A DNA stretch of 15,788 nucleotides, taken from assembly GCA_019423745.1 (NCBI GenBank), contig JAHZAV010000048.1, positions 1 to 15,788 of the forward strand, given 5' to 3'. The DNA comes from Lachnospiraceae bacterium. GTDB taxonomy: Bacteria; Bacillota; Clostridia; Lachnospirales; Lachnospiraceae. This document shows positions 1 to 7,077 of this stretch, piece after piece; position 1 is the stretch's first letter, and every line of letters starts with the position of its first letter. The position numbers and the translations under genes were made by a program. The notes under the pieces were generated by a model. It worked only from the letters and a program-made list of their open reading frames with translations, was not told the DNA's origin and did no database searches.

Positions 1-285
1 CCGGGCTTCACAGGGCAGGATGCCGGATAACGTCCGGTGGAGGCGACTCCAAGGCCAGTGCAACAGAAATGAACCGCCGGGAATTCCCGGTAAGGGTGGA
101 AGGGCAGTGTAAGAGACTACCGCCCTCCTGGTAACAGGAGGGGCACATGTAAACCCCATCCGAAGCAAGACCGAATATAGACAATGCGGCGGCCCGTCGC
201 GTCTTAGGTAGGTCGCTTGAACTTGTCGGTAACGGCAGGTCTAGATAGATGATTACCCAACGACATAACCCGGCTTATCGTTATA
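1..285 (+). ncRNA. rnpB: RNase P RNA (M1 RNA), type A, 5' end cut by window
   Basis: This is the catalytic RNA of ribonuclease P, which removes 5' leaders from pre-tRNAs together with the RnpA protein. The sequence follows the E. coli-type (type A) RNA block by block. The opening CCGGGCTTCACAGGGCAGG continues the conserved 5' region, whose GAGGAAAGT part would lie just before position 1. CAGTGCAACAGA (56-67), TAAGGGTGGAAGGGCAG (91-107), AAACCCC...GAAGCAAGACC (150-172), TAGGTCGCTTGAACT (210-224), AGATAGATGATTACC (243-257) and ACCCGGCTTATCG (268-280) match the conserved core in order. About 65-70 bases of the 5' end (P1-P3 side) are missing. The exact 3' end is uncertain, roughly 280-292. No T-tract terminator follows directly; a long palindrome does. 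Confidence 0.96.
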
Positions 286-292
286 CTTGATT

Positions 293-339
293 TCAATTTG
301 GGACGTAACAAAGTTTAACTTTGTTACGTCCCAAATTGA
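293..339. repeat. 47-nt perfect inverted repeat downstream of rnpB
   Basis: Two 23-base arms (293-315 and 317-339) are perfectly complementary around a single central T at 316, with a core of GGGACGTAACAAAG and its complement. As RNA it would form a very long hairpin with a minimal loop. Neither side is followed by a run of T, so it is not a standard intrinsic terminator even though it sits where one for rnpB would be expected. It could be a 3' processing or stability element, a T-less terminator, or a copy of a dispersed palindromic repeat. The sequence alone does not decide. Confidence 0.9.
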
Positions 340-394
340 CATTAGTGGTGGGTAAAAATGAGAAAAGACCTGTGTAAAAGTGGAGGAATTGATT

Positions 395-964
395 ATGAAG
401 CAGATTGTTGTAATTACAGGGAGTCCACGAAAGGGTGGAAATAGTGACCGAATGGCCAATGCTTTTATTAAAGGTGCAGGGAGTCAGCGGAATAAATTGG
501 TTAAAATTGCAGCGGCTGATATGAATATTCATGGATGCCGTGCCTGTGATGCTTGTTATTCGACAGGAACCCCCTGTGTTTTTCATGATGATTTTAATCA
601 GATTGCCGGGGCAATTGGAGAGGCTGACGTGATTGTGCTTGCTACGCCAATGTACTGGTTTTCTTTTTCTGCACAAATCAAAGCGCTGATTGACAGATGG
701 TATTCTCTGAATCGTAGCGAAAAAGGACTCAAAGGTGGAAAACAGTGTGTACTTTTGGCTTGTGGAGCGGATGATAGAGAGCATTTTGAAGGTCTGGAGA
801 GAACCTATGAGATTATGGCAGAATATCTGGACTGGGAAGATGCCGGAAGAGTGATTGCTCCTGGCGTTTGTGCAGTGGGAGATATTGAAAATACAGATGC
901 CCTGGAAATGGCGGAAATACTTGGCAGGAAGATCGGAATGTCTAGGTCAGAGGGGCAGAAATAA
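395..964 (+). CDS. NAD(P)H-dependent flavoprotein, FMN reductase / iron-sulfur flavoprotein-like
   Basis: The product is a 189-aa flavodoxin-fold protein, probably cytoplasmic, of the NADPH-dependent FMN reductase superfamily. The N-terminal strand runs into GSPRKGGNSD (residues 9-18), the loop that binds the FMN phosphate. PMYWFS, near residue 85, is the second flavin-contacting loop. Cysteines at 48, 51, 54 and 61 form the CxxCxxC...C cluster seen in iron-sulfur flavoproteins and relatives, so an Fe-S cluster or redox-active thiols are possible. The ATG at 395 is preferred because GGAGG lies at 382-386; a GTG at 380 would overlap that site. The gene stands alone between rnpB and a strong terminator, so its electron donor and substrate cannot be deduced from its neighbours. 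Family assignment is firm; substrate is unknown. Confidence 0.85.
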   Translation: MKQIVVITGSPRKGGNSDRMANAFIKGAGSQRNKLVKIAAADMNIHGCRACDACYSTGTPCVFHDDFNQIAGAIGEADVIVLATPMYWFSFSAQIKALIDRWYSLNRSEKGLKGGKQCVLLACGADDREHFEGLERTYEIMAEYLDWEDAGRVIAPGVCAVGDIENTDALEMAEILGRKIGMSRSEGQK

Positions 965-1004
965 AAAGAAACGGTCGGAAATTTATCCGATCGTTTCTTT
1001 TTTT
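965..1004 (+). terminator. Intrinsic terminator after the flavoprotein gene
   Basis: A 14-bp stem (965-978 with 987-1000, one G-T pair) with an 8-nt loop, followed by continued T residues to 1004. The A-rich left flank gives a T-rich run on the other strand, so it may also stop transcription arriving from pyrI on the minus strand. Confidence 0.9.
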
Positions 1005-1041
1005 GTAAAATAATAGGTTTTACACGGAGTATAAAGCACAT

Positions 1042-1497
1042 TTATCCGCGATGTCTGGAACGTCCTTCATATTTTTCTTCGCAGTACATACAGCGGTAGA
1101 TTTCTTTTTCAGGATCTGTGAGGACGAATACGTGATCCAGTTCCTGTTCAATAGAAGTAATACACCGTGGATTTTTGCAGCGAATGACGTTCGTAATCTT
1201 CTTAGGAAGATGAAGCCGCTTCTTTTCTACAATTTCCTCATCTTTGATTATGTTGATTGTAATATTGTGATCGATGAAACCAAGAATATCAAGATCAATA
1301 AAGTCAATAGGACATTCGATTTTAATAATGTCCTTTTTGCCTTTTTTGCTGCTTTTTGCATTTTTTATGATTGCTACGCAGCAGTCCAGCTGATCCAGAT
1401 GAAGATATTTATAAATTTCCATACTTCGTCCTGCCTGAATATGATCCAGTACAAAACCTTCTGTAATTCGTCCTACATTCAAAGTATTCTTTACCAT
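1042..1497 (-). CDS. pyrI: Aspartate carbamoyltransferase regulatory subunit
   Basis: The 151-aa product is the zinc-containing regulatory chain of aspartate transcarbamoylase. It binds nucleotide effectors and links catalytic trimers into the holoenzyme. The N-terminal domain (about 1-95) carries the effector-site fold, beginning VGRITEGFVLDHI at residues 8-20. The C-terminal domain has the four zinc cysteines C107, C112, C136 and C139 in the family's CxxxxC...CxxC spacing. Length is close to the 153 aa of the E. coli protein. The ATG at 1497 is chosen because AGGAGGAGA lies directly upstream; an in-frame TTG at 1518 would add seven residues that include the ribosome binding site itself. It lies 10 nt downstream of pyrB in the same operon. 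The zinc site is intact, so an allosteric ATCase is expected by inference. Confidence 0.95.
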   Translation of the reverse strand: MVKNTLNVGRITEGFVLDHIQAGRSMEIYKYLHLDQLDCCVAIIKNAKSSKKGKKDIIKIECPIDFIDLDILGFIDHNITINIIKDEEIVEKKRLHLPKKITNVIRCKNPRCITSIEQELDHVFVLTDPEKEIYRCMYCEEKYEGRSRHRG

Positions 1498-1500
1498 GTT

Positions 1501-1510
1501 TCTCCTCCTA
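1501..1510 (-). promoter_or_regulatory. pyrI ribosome binding site overlapping pyrB stop codon
   Basis: On the minus strand the pyrB stop TAG (1508-1510) runs straight into AGGAGGAGA, the Shine-Dalgarno sequence for the pyrI ATG at 1497. Terminating ribosomes would clear or occupy the initiation site, which suggests translational coupling that keeps catalytic and regulatory chains in proportion. Confidence 0.85.
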
Positions 1511-2425
1511 CACTTCAATTTCCAGCAGAGTTAATATCAGAGCCATACGGACATAGACACCGTACTGCATTTGTTTAAAATAAGCGGCCCTGGGATCCTT
1601 GTCCACTTCTGTGGAAATTTCATTTACTCTTGGAAGTGGGTGAAGAACGTACATATCTTCAGGTGCAAGCTTCATCTTGTCAGCATCCAGAATATAGAAA
1701 TCCTTCATGCGTACATAATCCTCTTCATTAAAGAAACGTTCTTTTTGTACACGGGTCATGTATAAAAGATCCAGTTTTGGAAGGGCGTCTTCCAGGCGAA
1801 CAACTTCCTCATAAGGCACTTCGTTCTTATCCAGAACATCATGGCGGATATATCCGGGAAGTCTTAGTTCTTCAGGTGAGATCAAAATAAAGCGGATTCC
1901 AGGATAACGCACAAGTGCGTGAATAAGAGAATGTACAGTACGACCAAATTTAAGATCGCCGCACAACCCAATTGTCATATTGTCAAGGTGCCCTTTCAGG
2001 GAACGAATTGTCATAAGATCTGTCAATGTCTGAGTGGGATGCTGATGTCCGCCGTCCCCGGCATTGATGACAGGAATTGAAGAATGCTGACATGCAACCA
2101 TAGGAGCACCTTCCTTTGGATGACGCATGGCACAAATATCAGCGTAACAGGAGATGGTACGAATTGTGTCAGATACACTTTCACCTTTAGCAGCAGAACT
2201 GGAATCAGCGGAAGAAAATCCCATGATGCTCCCTCCTAGATTCAGCATTGCAGCTTCGTGGCTTAATCTTGTCCTTGTACTTGGCTCATAGAATAAGGTT
2301 GCCAGTTTCTTCCCTGCACAGGCATGTGCATATTTTTGAGGATTAGCCTCAATGTCAGAAGCAAGATCCAGAAGCTGATTCAGTTCTTCCACGGAAAAAT
2401 CCAGTGGACTCATTAAATGTCTCAT
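1508..2425 (-). CDS. pyrB: Aspartate carbamoyltransferase catalytic subunit
   Basis: The 305-aa enzyme condenses carbamoyl phosphate and aspartate to N-carbamoyl-aspartate, the committed step of pyrimidine synthesis in the cytoplasm. The carbamoyl-phosphate site STRTR is at residues 49-53. The loop lysine supplied by the neighbouring subunit is K80 in AAKGES. HPTQ is at 129-132, GRTVHSL begins at 161, and HPLPR, which contacts both substrates, is at 262-266. All key residues are present and the length is close to the family's 310. The ATG at 2425 has AAGGAGG 7 nt upstream. The following pyrI shows this is the class that works as a holoenzyme with regulatory chains. The operon reads away from pheA from its own promoter. 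Confidence 0.97.
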   Translation of the reverse strand: MRHLMSPLDFSVEELNQLLDLASDIEANPQKYAHACAGKKLATLFYEPSTRTRLSHEAAMLNLGGSIMGFSSADSSSAAKGESVSDTIRTISCYADICAMRHPKEGAPMVACQHSSIPVINAGDGGHQHPTQTLTDLMTIRSLKGHLDNMTIGLCGDLKFGRTVHSLIHALVRYPGIRFILISPEELRLPGYIRHDVLDKNEVPYEEVVRLEDALPKLDLLYMTRVQKERFFNEEDYVRMKDFYILDADKMKLAPEDMYVLHPLPRVNEISTEVDKDPRAAYFKQMQYGVYVRMALILTLLEIEV

Positions 2426-2450
2426 AAATACCTCCTTGATATATTATCTA

Positions 2451-2474
2451 TTTCCTAAAAATAATGATAGGAAA
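2451..2474 (-). promoter_or_regulatory. Short stem-loop in the pyrB leader
   Basis: TTTCCTA and TAGGAAA (2451-2457 and 2468-2474) form a 7-bp stem around a 10-nt A/T-rich loop inside the leader, between the pyrB promoter and its ribosome binding site. No T tract follows, so it is not a terminator. A role in pyrimidine control is possible but unproven, and I see no clear PyrR-type anti-antiterminator structure. Confidence 0.35.
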
Positions 2475-2493
2475 TGGAAATTGCTTTTTATAC

Positions 2494-2522
2494 ATCATAT
2501 AATAAATGCCAAAGTTTTTCAA
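2494..2522 (-). promoter_or_regulatory. Sigma-A-type promoter for pyrBI
   Basis: On the minus strand TTGAAA (2522-2517) and TATGAT (2499-2494) are separated by exactly 17 nt, each one mismatch from consensus. Start would fall near 2487, giving a leader of about 60 nt before pyrB. Confidence 0.75.
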
Positions 2523-2531
2523 TGTCTGACA

Positions 2532-2560
2532 TGGATTTTGGAAGGCCTTTGTATTATAAT
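2532..2560 (+). promoter_or_regulatory. Probable promoter for pheA
   Basis: A perfect TATAAT lies at 2555-2560. The best -35 at 17 nt spacing is TGGATT (2532-2537), only three of six matches, so the -10 box carries the call. It would start transcription about 25-30 nt before the pheA ATG. The region 2426-2593 shows no T-box motif or other recognisable riboswitch. Confidence 0.45.
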
Positions 2561-2593
2561 AACTTTTAGCATGTAAAAAAGGAGACTAGAAAA

Positions 2594-3724
2594 ATGCCGC
2601 AGTTAGAAGAATTAAGAGAAGATCTGGCTGAGATTGACAGCCAGATTGCAGAATTGTATAAAAGAAGAGTGGCGGTCTGTGAAAAGATCGGTGATGTTAA
2701 AATTGATGCCGGAATGAAGGTGTTTGATAAAAAAAGAGAAAAAGATCAGTTGAGCAGAATCACAAAAGATGTGGATGATGATTTTATGAAGCTAGGTCTT
2801 ACAGAGCTGTTTGAACAGTTGATGTCCCAGAGCCGTAAAATGCAGTATCAGATGCTGACCAAGAAAGGGGCCCTTGGACGGCTTCCTTTTATTGGAGTGG
2901 ATAAATTAGACTGGGAGAAGTCCCGAATCGTCTTCCAGGGAACAGATGGAGCTTATTCACAGGCAGCTATGCATGCCTATTTTGGAAATGATGTCAATAG
3001 TTTCCATGTACAGACCTTTCGGGATGCAATGGAGGCTATTGAAGAAGGATCAGCTGATTTTGCTGTTTTACCAATAGAAAATTCATCTGCCGGAGTGGTC
3101 AGCCAGGTTTATGATCTACTGGTTGAATTTGAAAATTATATCGTAGGAGAGATTGTACTTCCTATTGAGCACGCCCTGGCAGGAGTAGAGGGTACCACAC
3201 TGGAAACAATTCAGCGGGTTTACTCCCACCCACAGGCATTGATGCAGAGCGCAAAATATTTGGACGAACGGAGGGGATGGCAACAGATTGGTGTAGCAAA
3301 TACAGCAATTGCCGCGAAAAAAATACTGAACGATAATGACATTACCCAGGCAGCCATCTGCAGTGAACATGCAGCGGAAATTTATGGCCTGAAAATATTA
3401 GATCGTAAGATTAATTATAATGACAATAACTCCACACGATTTATCATTGTAACAAATCAGAAGATTTTTCTGAAAAATGCGAAGAAGATCAGTATTTGTT
3501 TTGAGGTAGATCATTCCCGAGGGTCTCTTTATCACCTCCTTGCTCATTTTACTTATAACAATTTAAATATGACAAAAATTGAGTCACGCCCTATTGAAGG
3601 CAGAACATGGGAATACAGAATTTTTGTTGATTTTGAAGGAAACATGGGTGAAGGAGCTGTGAAAAATGCAATTCGGGGATTTAGGGAAGAATCAAGGAGC
3701 CTGAAGATTCTTGGCAATTATTAA
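2594..3724 (+). CDS. pheA: Bifunctional chorismate mutase / prephenate dehydratase (P-protein)
   Basis: The 376-aa protein catalyses two consecutive steps to phenylalanine: chorismate to prephenate, then prephenate to phenylpyruvate. Residues 1-86 form the all-helical AroQ chorismate mutase domain, starting LEELREDLAEIDSQI, with R8 and K35-type basic positions. Residues 111-285 are the prephenate dehydratase domain, opening FQGTDGAYSQ, with SHPQAL at 211-216 and the catalytic TRF at 281-283. Residues 299-375 are an ACT domain with GSLY at 310-313 and ESRP at 330-333, the phenylalanine-binding motifs, so feedback inhibition is expected. The site AAAAAAGGAGA precedes the ATG. Length matches the E. 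coli protein (386 aa). A 65-nt gap without terminator leads into the next gene, so the two may be co-transcribed. Confidence 0.96.
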   Translation: MPQLEELREDLAEIDSQIAELYKRRVAVCEKIGDVKIDAGMKVFDKKREKDQLSRITKDVDDDFMKLGLTELFEQLMSQSRKMQYQMLTKKGALGRLPFIGVDKLDWEKSRIVFQGTDGAYSQAAMHAYFGNDVNSFHVQTFRDAMEAIEEGSADFAVLPIENSSAGVVSQVYDLLVEFENYIVGEIVLPIEHALAGVEGTTLETIQRVYSHPQALMQSAKYLDERRGWQQIGVANTAIAAKKILNDNDITQAAICSEHAAEIYGLKILDRKINYNDNNSTRFIIVTNQKIFLKNAKKISICFEVDHSRGSLYHLLAHFTYNNLNMTKIESRPIEGRTWEYRIFVDFEGNMGEGAVKNAIRGFREESRSLKILGNY

Positions 3725-3789
3725 AATTTGCGTTGCCGGCTTTGAAAGAGAAATAATGTGAAGGTATAACAGGCGGAAAGGAAGAAAAA

Positions 3790-5085
3790 ATGAGAGTACA
3801 TGAATTAATATTGTATAAATATCTGGATCAGGAACAGACGTTGAATGATATGACATTCCTGATGGAAAATTATGACAATGAGTACTACAATCAGGAGGAC
3901 CTGAAAAGTCTTTTGTTTGAGTGTGTAAATGCGATTTTGGAGTTGTGTGTCAGTCACGGATTTGAGGGGAACCTCTGGCATGTTTATCTGACATTTTTAC
4001 TTGCGAATAATGAAAATGCTTATAGTACATCCTGCGAGATCGTGGGCGAGATTGAAGGAAGCATTAACCGGATTGCGCTCCATGATTTTGAAATTTTTAA
4101 AGAACTGTTTGATTTTGACTTTAAAGCAATGGAAGAGTGTCTGGATGTGGACTGCATTTCCATGATTCGTGATTATACCGGTTCCGGTACACACGGAAGC
4201 GTTTTTAACAAAAGAATCCGTGACAGAATCTGCGACCTTTCCGTGGCTCTTGCAGATGCAAAGGACGGAGAGGAATTTAAAAAGACAGTGACTCAGTTCT
4301 ATAAAGAGTTTGGAGTGGGAAAATTTGGCCTTCACAAAGCATTTCGTATTGAGCATACAAAAGATGGAGCTCAGATTGTACCAATTACCAAGATTGCTCA
4401 CGTATATTTAGATGAACTGATTGGATATGAGACAGCAAAGAAGAAACTGATAGAAAATACGGAAGCTTTTGTAAGAGGAAGAAAAGCCAATAACTGTCTG
4501 CTTTTTGGCGATGCAGGTACAGGAAAATCCTCCTCTATAAAAGCAATCCTGAATCAATACTATGATGAAGGACTTAGAATGATCGAAGTATATAAACATC
4601 AGTTCCAGGATTTAAATGATGTCATTGCACAGATCAAGAACAGAAATTATAAATTTATTATTTATATGGATGACTTGTCCTTTGAAGAATTTGAAATTGA
4701 ATATAAATACCTTAAGGCAGTCATAGAAGGAGGGCTGGAACGTAAGCCAGACAATGTTCTGATTTATGCTACTTCCAACCGTCGCCATTTGATTCGCGAG
4801 ACATTCCGCGATAAGGAAGAAAGAGACGAAGAAATTCATTCGAATGATACCGTACAGGAAAAACTGTCTCTTGTGGCACGCTTCGGAGTGACTATTTATT
4901 TTGGAAAACCTGCCAAGAAGGAATTTCAGGAAATTGTGACAGGGTTGGCCAAAAAGAACGGAATTACTATGCCGGAAGATCAGCTTTTATTGGAAGCAAA
5001 CAAATGGGAATTGAATCACGGTGGGATGTCGGGACGAACAGCACAACAGTTTATTGACTATCTTCTGGGGACAAAGACCTGGTAG
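3790..5085 (+). CDS. AAA+-like P-loop ATPase, DUF815 family
   Basis: The 431-aa protein fits the DUF815 (PF05673) family of P-loop NTPases, whose cellular role I do not know. Walker A is GDAGTGKSS (240-248, with K246). Walker B is IIYMDD (290-295). A sensor-1-like ATSNRRH is at 327-333, LVARFG at 361-366 sits where an arginine-finger region is expected, and SGRTAQQF at 414-421 resembles a sensor-2 helix. The first 200 residues are mostly helical and acidic, with no motif I recognise; they may recruit a partner. No signal peptide or membrane segment is evident, so it is probably cytoplasmic. It follows pheA by 65 nt, but a link to aromatic synthesis is not indicated by its content. It ends just before a strong terminator shared with the convergent rqcH. 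Confidence 0.82.
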   Translation: MRVHELILYKYLDQEQTLNDMTFLMENYDNEYYNQEDLKSLLFECVNAILELCVSHGFEGNLWHVYLTFLLANNENAYSTSCEIVGEIEGSINRIALHDFEIFKELFDFDFKAMEECLDVDCISMIRDYTGSGTHGSVFNKRIRDRICDLSVALADAKDGEEFKKTVTQFYKEFGVGKFGLHKAFRIEHTKDGAQIVPITKIAHVYLDELIGYETAKKKLIENTEAFVRGRKANNCLLFGDAGTGKSSSIKAILNQYYDEGLRMIEVYKHQFQDLNDVIAQIKNRNYKFIIYMDDLSFEEFEIEYKYLKAVIEGGLERKPDNVLIYATSNRRHLIRETFRDKEERDEEIHSNDTVQEKLSLVARFGVTIYFGKPAKKEFQEIVTGLAKKNGITMPEDQLLLEANKWELNHGGMSGRTAQQFIDYLLGTKTW

Positions 5086-5100
5086 AATATAAACAAAAAC

Positions 5101-5144
5101 AAACCGGGAAGGAATATTTTTAAATTTTCCTCCCCGGTTTTTCT
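5101..5144. terminator. Bidirectional intrinsic terminator between convergent genes
   Basis: AAACCGGG-A-AGGAA (5101-5114) pairs with 5127-5140 with a single A-C mismatch (5109/5132), closed by a 12-nt A/T loop. A T run follows on the plus strand. On the minus strand the stem is followed by TTTGTTTTTGTTT. It therefore serves both the ATPase gene and rqcH. Confidence 0.92.
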
Positions 5145-5147
5145 TAA

Positions 5148-6887
5148 TTAATCTTTGATTTGTTGAATTCCACTGATATCGGAATCAATGATAAGAGAAT
5201 AATTTGTATGGTAAATAACAAAACCTGGACGCCCTCCTGCGGGTTTTTTGACATGTTTTTTCTCAATATAATCAATTTCGGTCTTCTCCGATCCCCGATT
5301 TTTAGAGTAATAAGCAGCCAGGCGGCCAGCTTCTTCAAAAGTACGGTCCGGCAGTTCTTCCCCCCTGGTTTTTACAATGACATGGGAGCCGGGTACTTTT
5401 TTGGCATGGAACCACCAGTCATTCCCGGAAGCAAAGTGGAAAGTAAGTTCCTCATTCTGAAGATTGTTTTTCCCCACATACATGTGGAAGCCATCGCTGG
5501 AAATATAGTGGAATGGCTTACTTGTAATACGGATTTTCTGTTTGGAATAACGACGGCGAATATATCCGGTTTCAGTCAACTCCTCTTTGATTTGCGCAAG
5601 ATCTTCTTCAGCAGTAGCAATATCAAGAGCATTACTGATAGATTCCAGATAGTGAATATCATCCAGCGTTTCTTTTATTAGTTCACTTAATGCTTCGAAA
5701 GTACGTTTTTGCTTATTGTATTTGGCAAAATATCGCTGTGCATTTTCAGCAGGAGTAAGATGTCTGTCCAAGGGAATTGTTATTTCCTCATTGGTATAGT
5801 AGTTGAGGCAGGTAAGGGAAGAATCTCCTGGTGTGAGGTTATATCCATAGGTGTGAAGCAATTCACCGTATACTTTGTATTGCTCTCTGTTTTCCGTATC
5901 TTTCAGCTGTTTCGTCTGAAGTTCATATTTTTTTCGAGTTCGCTCAAGGGAAGTTTGAACAACATGCCTAAGATCCGCTGATTTCTGTCGGATTCGAGTC
6001 AACGTATCCCGGGAGGAATAAAAAGTGCGGATTACCTGGGACATGGAAACAAAATCCTCCCTTTTATAATTAGAAAAATGGGTTAAAGGAAGGGCAGAAA
6101 ATTCTTTTGGTTCTTTTCCGTCGTAATATATTGCAGGGGAAAATTCAAAAGCAGAAATCTTTTCCATATAATAGGAGAACTGCTTGTATAGGTGAATCCA
6201 CATTTCTTCTGTAAGATCTTTTGTTGTCATTCGTGATTCCAGACCGGACAGGTAACAGATTTCTTCAGATACGACCGGACTGATACCAGTAAATCCTGTA
6301 TATAGTGCTTTGGATAAAGGAGACGAAGAAGCGGAAAGAGTCTGCTTAAAAAGATCCCAAGTCACATGAAGTGGATTTTCCTTTTTTGTAGTTTCCGGAA
6401 TAAAATAGTCCCGTCCAGGAAGAACTTCACGGATCGAGCTCATCTGTGCAGAAACATGTTTGATACTGTCAATAATTCGATTCTGACTATCGCAAAAAAT
6501 AATATTGCTGTGCTTGCCCATAATTTCTGCAATAAGAGTTTTTTTACATAAATCCCCCATTTCATCCAGATGTTCAATGTCAAAAAAGATAACACGCTCC
6601 AAAGAAGGCTGGCGGATGGAAATAATTCTTCCATTGCCAATATGTTTGCGAAGAAGCATACAGAACCCGGGCGCTTTTAATGGACTTGGCTTATTATCCT
6701 CAGTCAGATATATAAGAGGAAGAGAAGCACTGGCAGAAATGCAGAGCTTTCTTTGCCCGTCGGGTGTCTTTATGGTAAGGAGAAGTTCATCATTTTCTGG
6801 CTGTGCAATTTTAGCAATCCGTCCTCCTGTTAATGTATCCTTTAATTCCTGCGCTAGTGCGGCAACTGTAATTCCGTCAAAAGCCAT
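5148..6887 (-). CDS. rqcH: NFACT-family ribosome quality control protein RqcH (Rqc2 homologue; FbpA-like)
   Basis: The 579-aa protein belongs to the NFACT family. In Bacillus, RqcH binds obstructed 50S subunits carrying peptidyl-tRNA and recruits tRNA-Ala to add C-terminal alanine tails that mark the peptide for degradation. Older annotations call it fibronectin-binding protein A. The NFACT-N domain is about 1-190, with IAKIAQP at 24-30 and IMGKHSNIIF at 122-131. A helix-hairpin-helix region near 199-215 includes GISPVVSEEI. Long helices at about 300-350 and 380-440 make the coiled-coil arms. NFACT-R follows at about 455-560, with GNDWWFHAKKVPGSHV at 488-503. The family's DR motif (D97/R98 in Bacillus) is E97-R98 here. 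The start is supported by AAAGGA upstream. It is monocistronic in this window. Confidence 0.93.
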   Translation of the reverse strand: MAFDGITVAALAQELKDTLTGGRIAKIAQPENDELLLTIKTPDGQRKLCISASASLPLIYLTEDNKPSPLKAPGFCMLLRKHIGNGRIISIRQPSLERVIFFDIEHLDEMGDLCKKTLIAEIMGKHSNIIFCDSQNRIIDSIKHVSAQMSSIREVLPGRDYFIPETTKKENPLHVTWDLFKQTLSASSSPLSKALYTGFTGISPVVSEEICYLSGLESRMTTKDLTEEMWIHLYKQFSYYMEKISAFEFSPAIYYDGKEPKEFSALPLTHFSNYKREDFVSMSQVIRTFYSSRDTLTRIRQKSADLRHVVQTSLERTRKKYELQTKQLKDTENREQYKVYGELLHTYGYNLTPGDSSLTCLNYYTNEEITIPLDRHLTPAENAQRYFAKYNKQKRTFEALSELIKETLDDIHYLESISNALDIATAEEDLAQIKEELTETGYIRRRYSKQKIRITSKPFHYISSDGFHMYVGKNNLQNEELTFHFASGNDWWFHAKKVPGSHVIVKTRGEELPDRTFEEAGRLAAYYSKNRGSEKTEIDYIEKKHVKKPAGGRPGFVIYHTNYSLIIDSDISGIQQIKD

Positions 6888-6900
6888 AAAAATCGTCCTT

Positions 6901-6947
6901 TCTATTTAAATATAAATAGAGGAAATATCTGTAGTAAAGATTTCCTC
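6901..6947 (-). repeat. Two adjoining inverted repeats in the rqcH upstream region
   Basis: TCTATTTA-AATA-TAAATAGA (6901-6920) is a perfect 8-bp A/T stem. GAGGAA(AT)ATCT with AGATTTCCTC (6919-6930 and 6938-6947) is a second stem with a two-base bulge. Both lie in the likely rqcH leader. No T tract is present and I do not recognise an operator. I see no convincing promoter for rqcH; the best, a weak TTTGCA/TAAACT pair, lies upstream near 6954-6982. Confidence 0.4.
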
Positions 6948-6999
6948 CTGCCTAGTTTAACATACAAACAGTATTTTGCAAAACCTGTGTTTTGTAAAG

Positions 7000-7028
7000 T
7001 TGACGGAAACAGTCAAATGAATTATAAT
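7000..7028 (+). promoter_or_regulatory. Strong sigma-A-type promoter for the yicC-topB gene train
   Basis: TTGACG (7000-7005) and a perfect TATAAT (7023-7028) are separated by 17 nt, one mismatch from full consensus. Transcription would start near 7035, about 43 nt before the yicC ATG. No comparably good promoter was seen further downstream, so it may drive the whole run. Confidence 0.88.
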
Positions 7029-7077
7029 AAACCAGGATTAAAAATAGGACCGGAATAAGAAAAAAGAGGTTACAAAT

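Noticed and set aside
380..394. Upstream GTG start for the flavoprotein
   Set aside because: The codons would be the ribosome binding site itself (GGAGG at 382-386), and family proteins begin at the following MKQIVV.
293..784. 163-codon open frame on the minus strand
   Set aside because: It is antisense to the flavoprotein gene and starts beyond its coding part; no start signal or domain supports it.
1051..1578. 175-codon open frame on the plus strand
   Set aside because: It lies antisense to pyrI and the end of pyrB, has no ribosome binding site of note, and its translation is a low-complexity Phe/Ile-rich product of the reverse strand of real genes.
2426..2593. T-box or riboswitch for pheA
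   Set aside because: The gap is only 168 nt, shared with the pyrB leader, and lacks the conserved T-box sequence and an associated terminator.
3790..5085. DUF815 ATPase as part of an antiphage defence system
   Set aside because: There is no nuclease, effector or mobile-element gene beside it; the neighbours are metabolic and quality-control genes.
5160..5681. 173-codon open frame on the plus strand
   Set aside because: It is a shadow of rqcH, whose NFACT-R domain occupies the other strand here.
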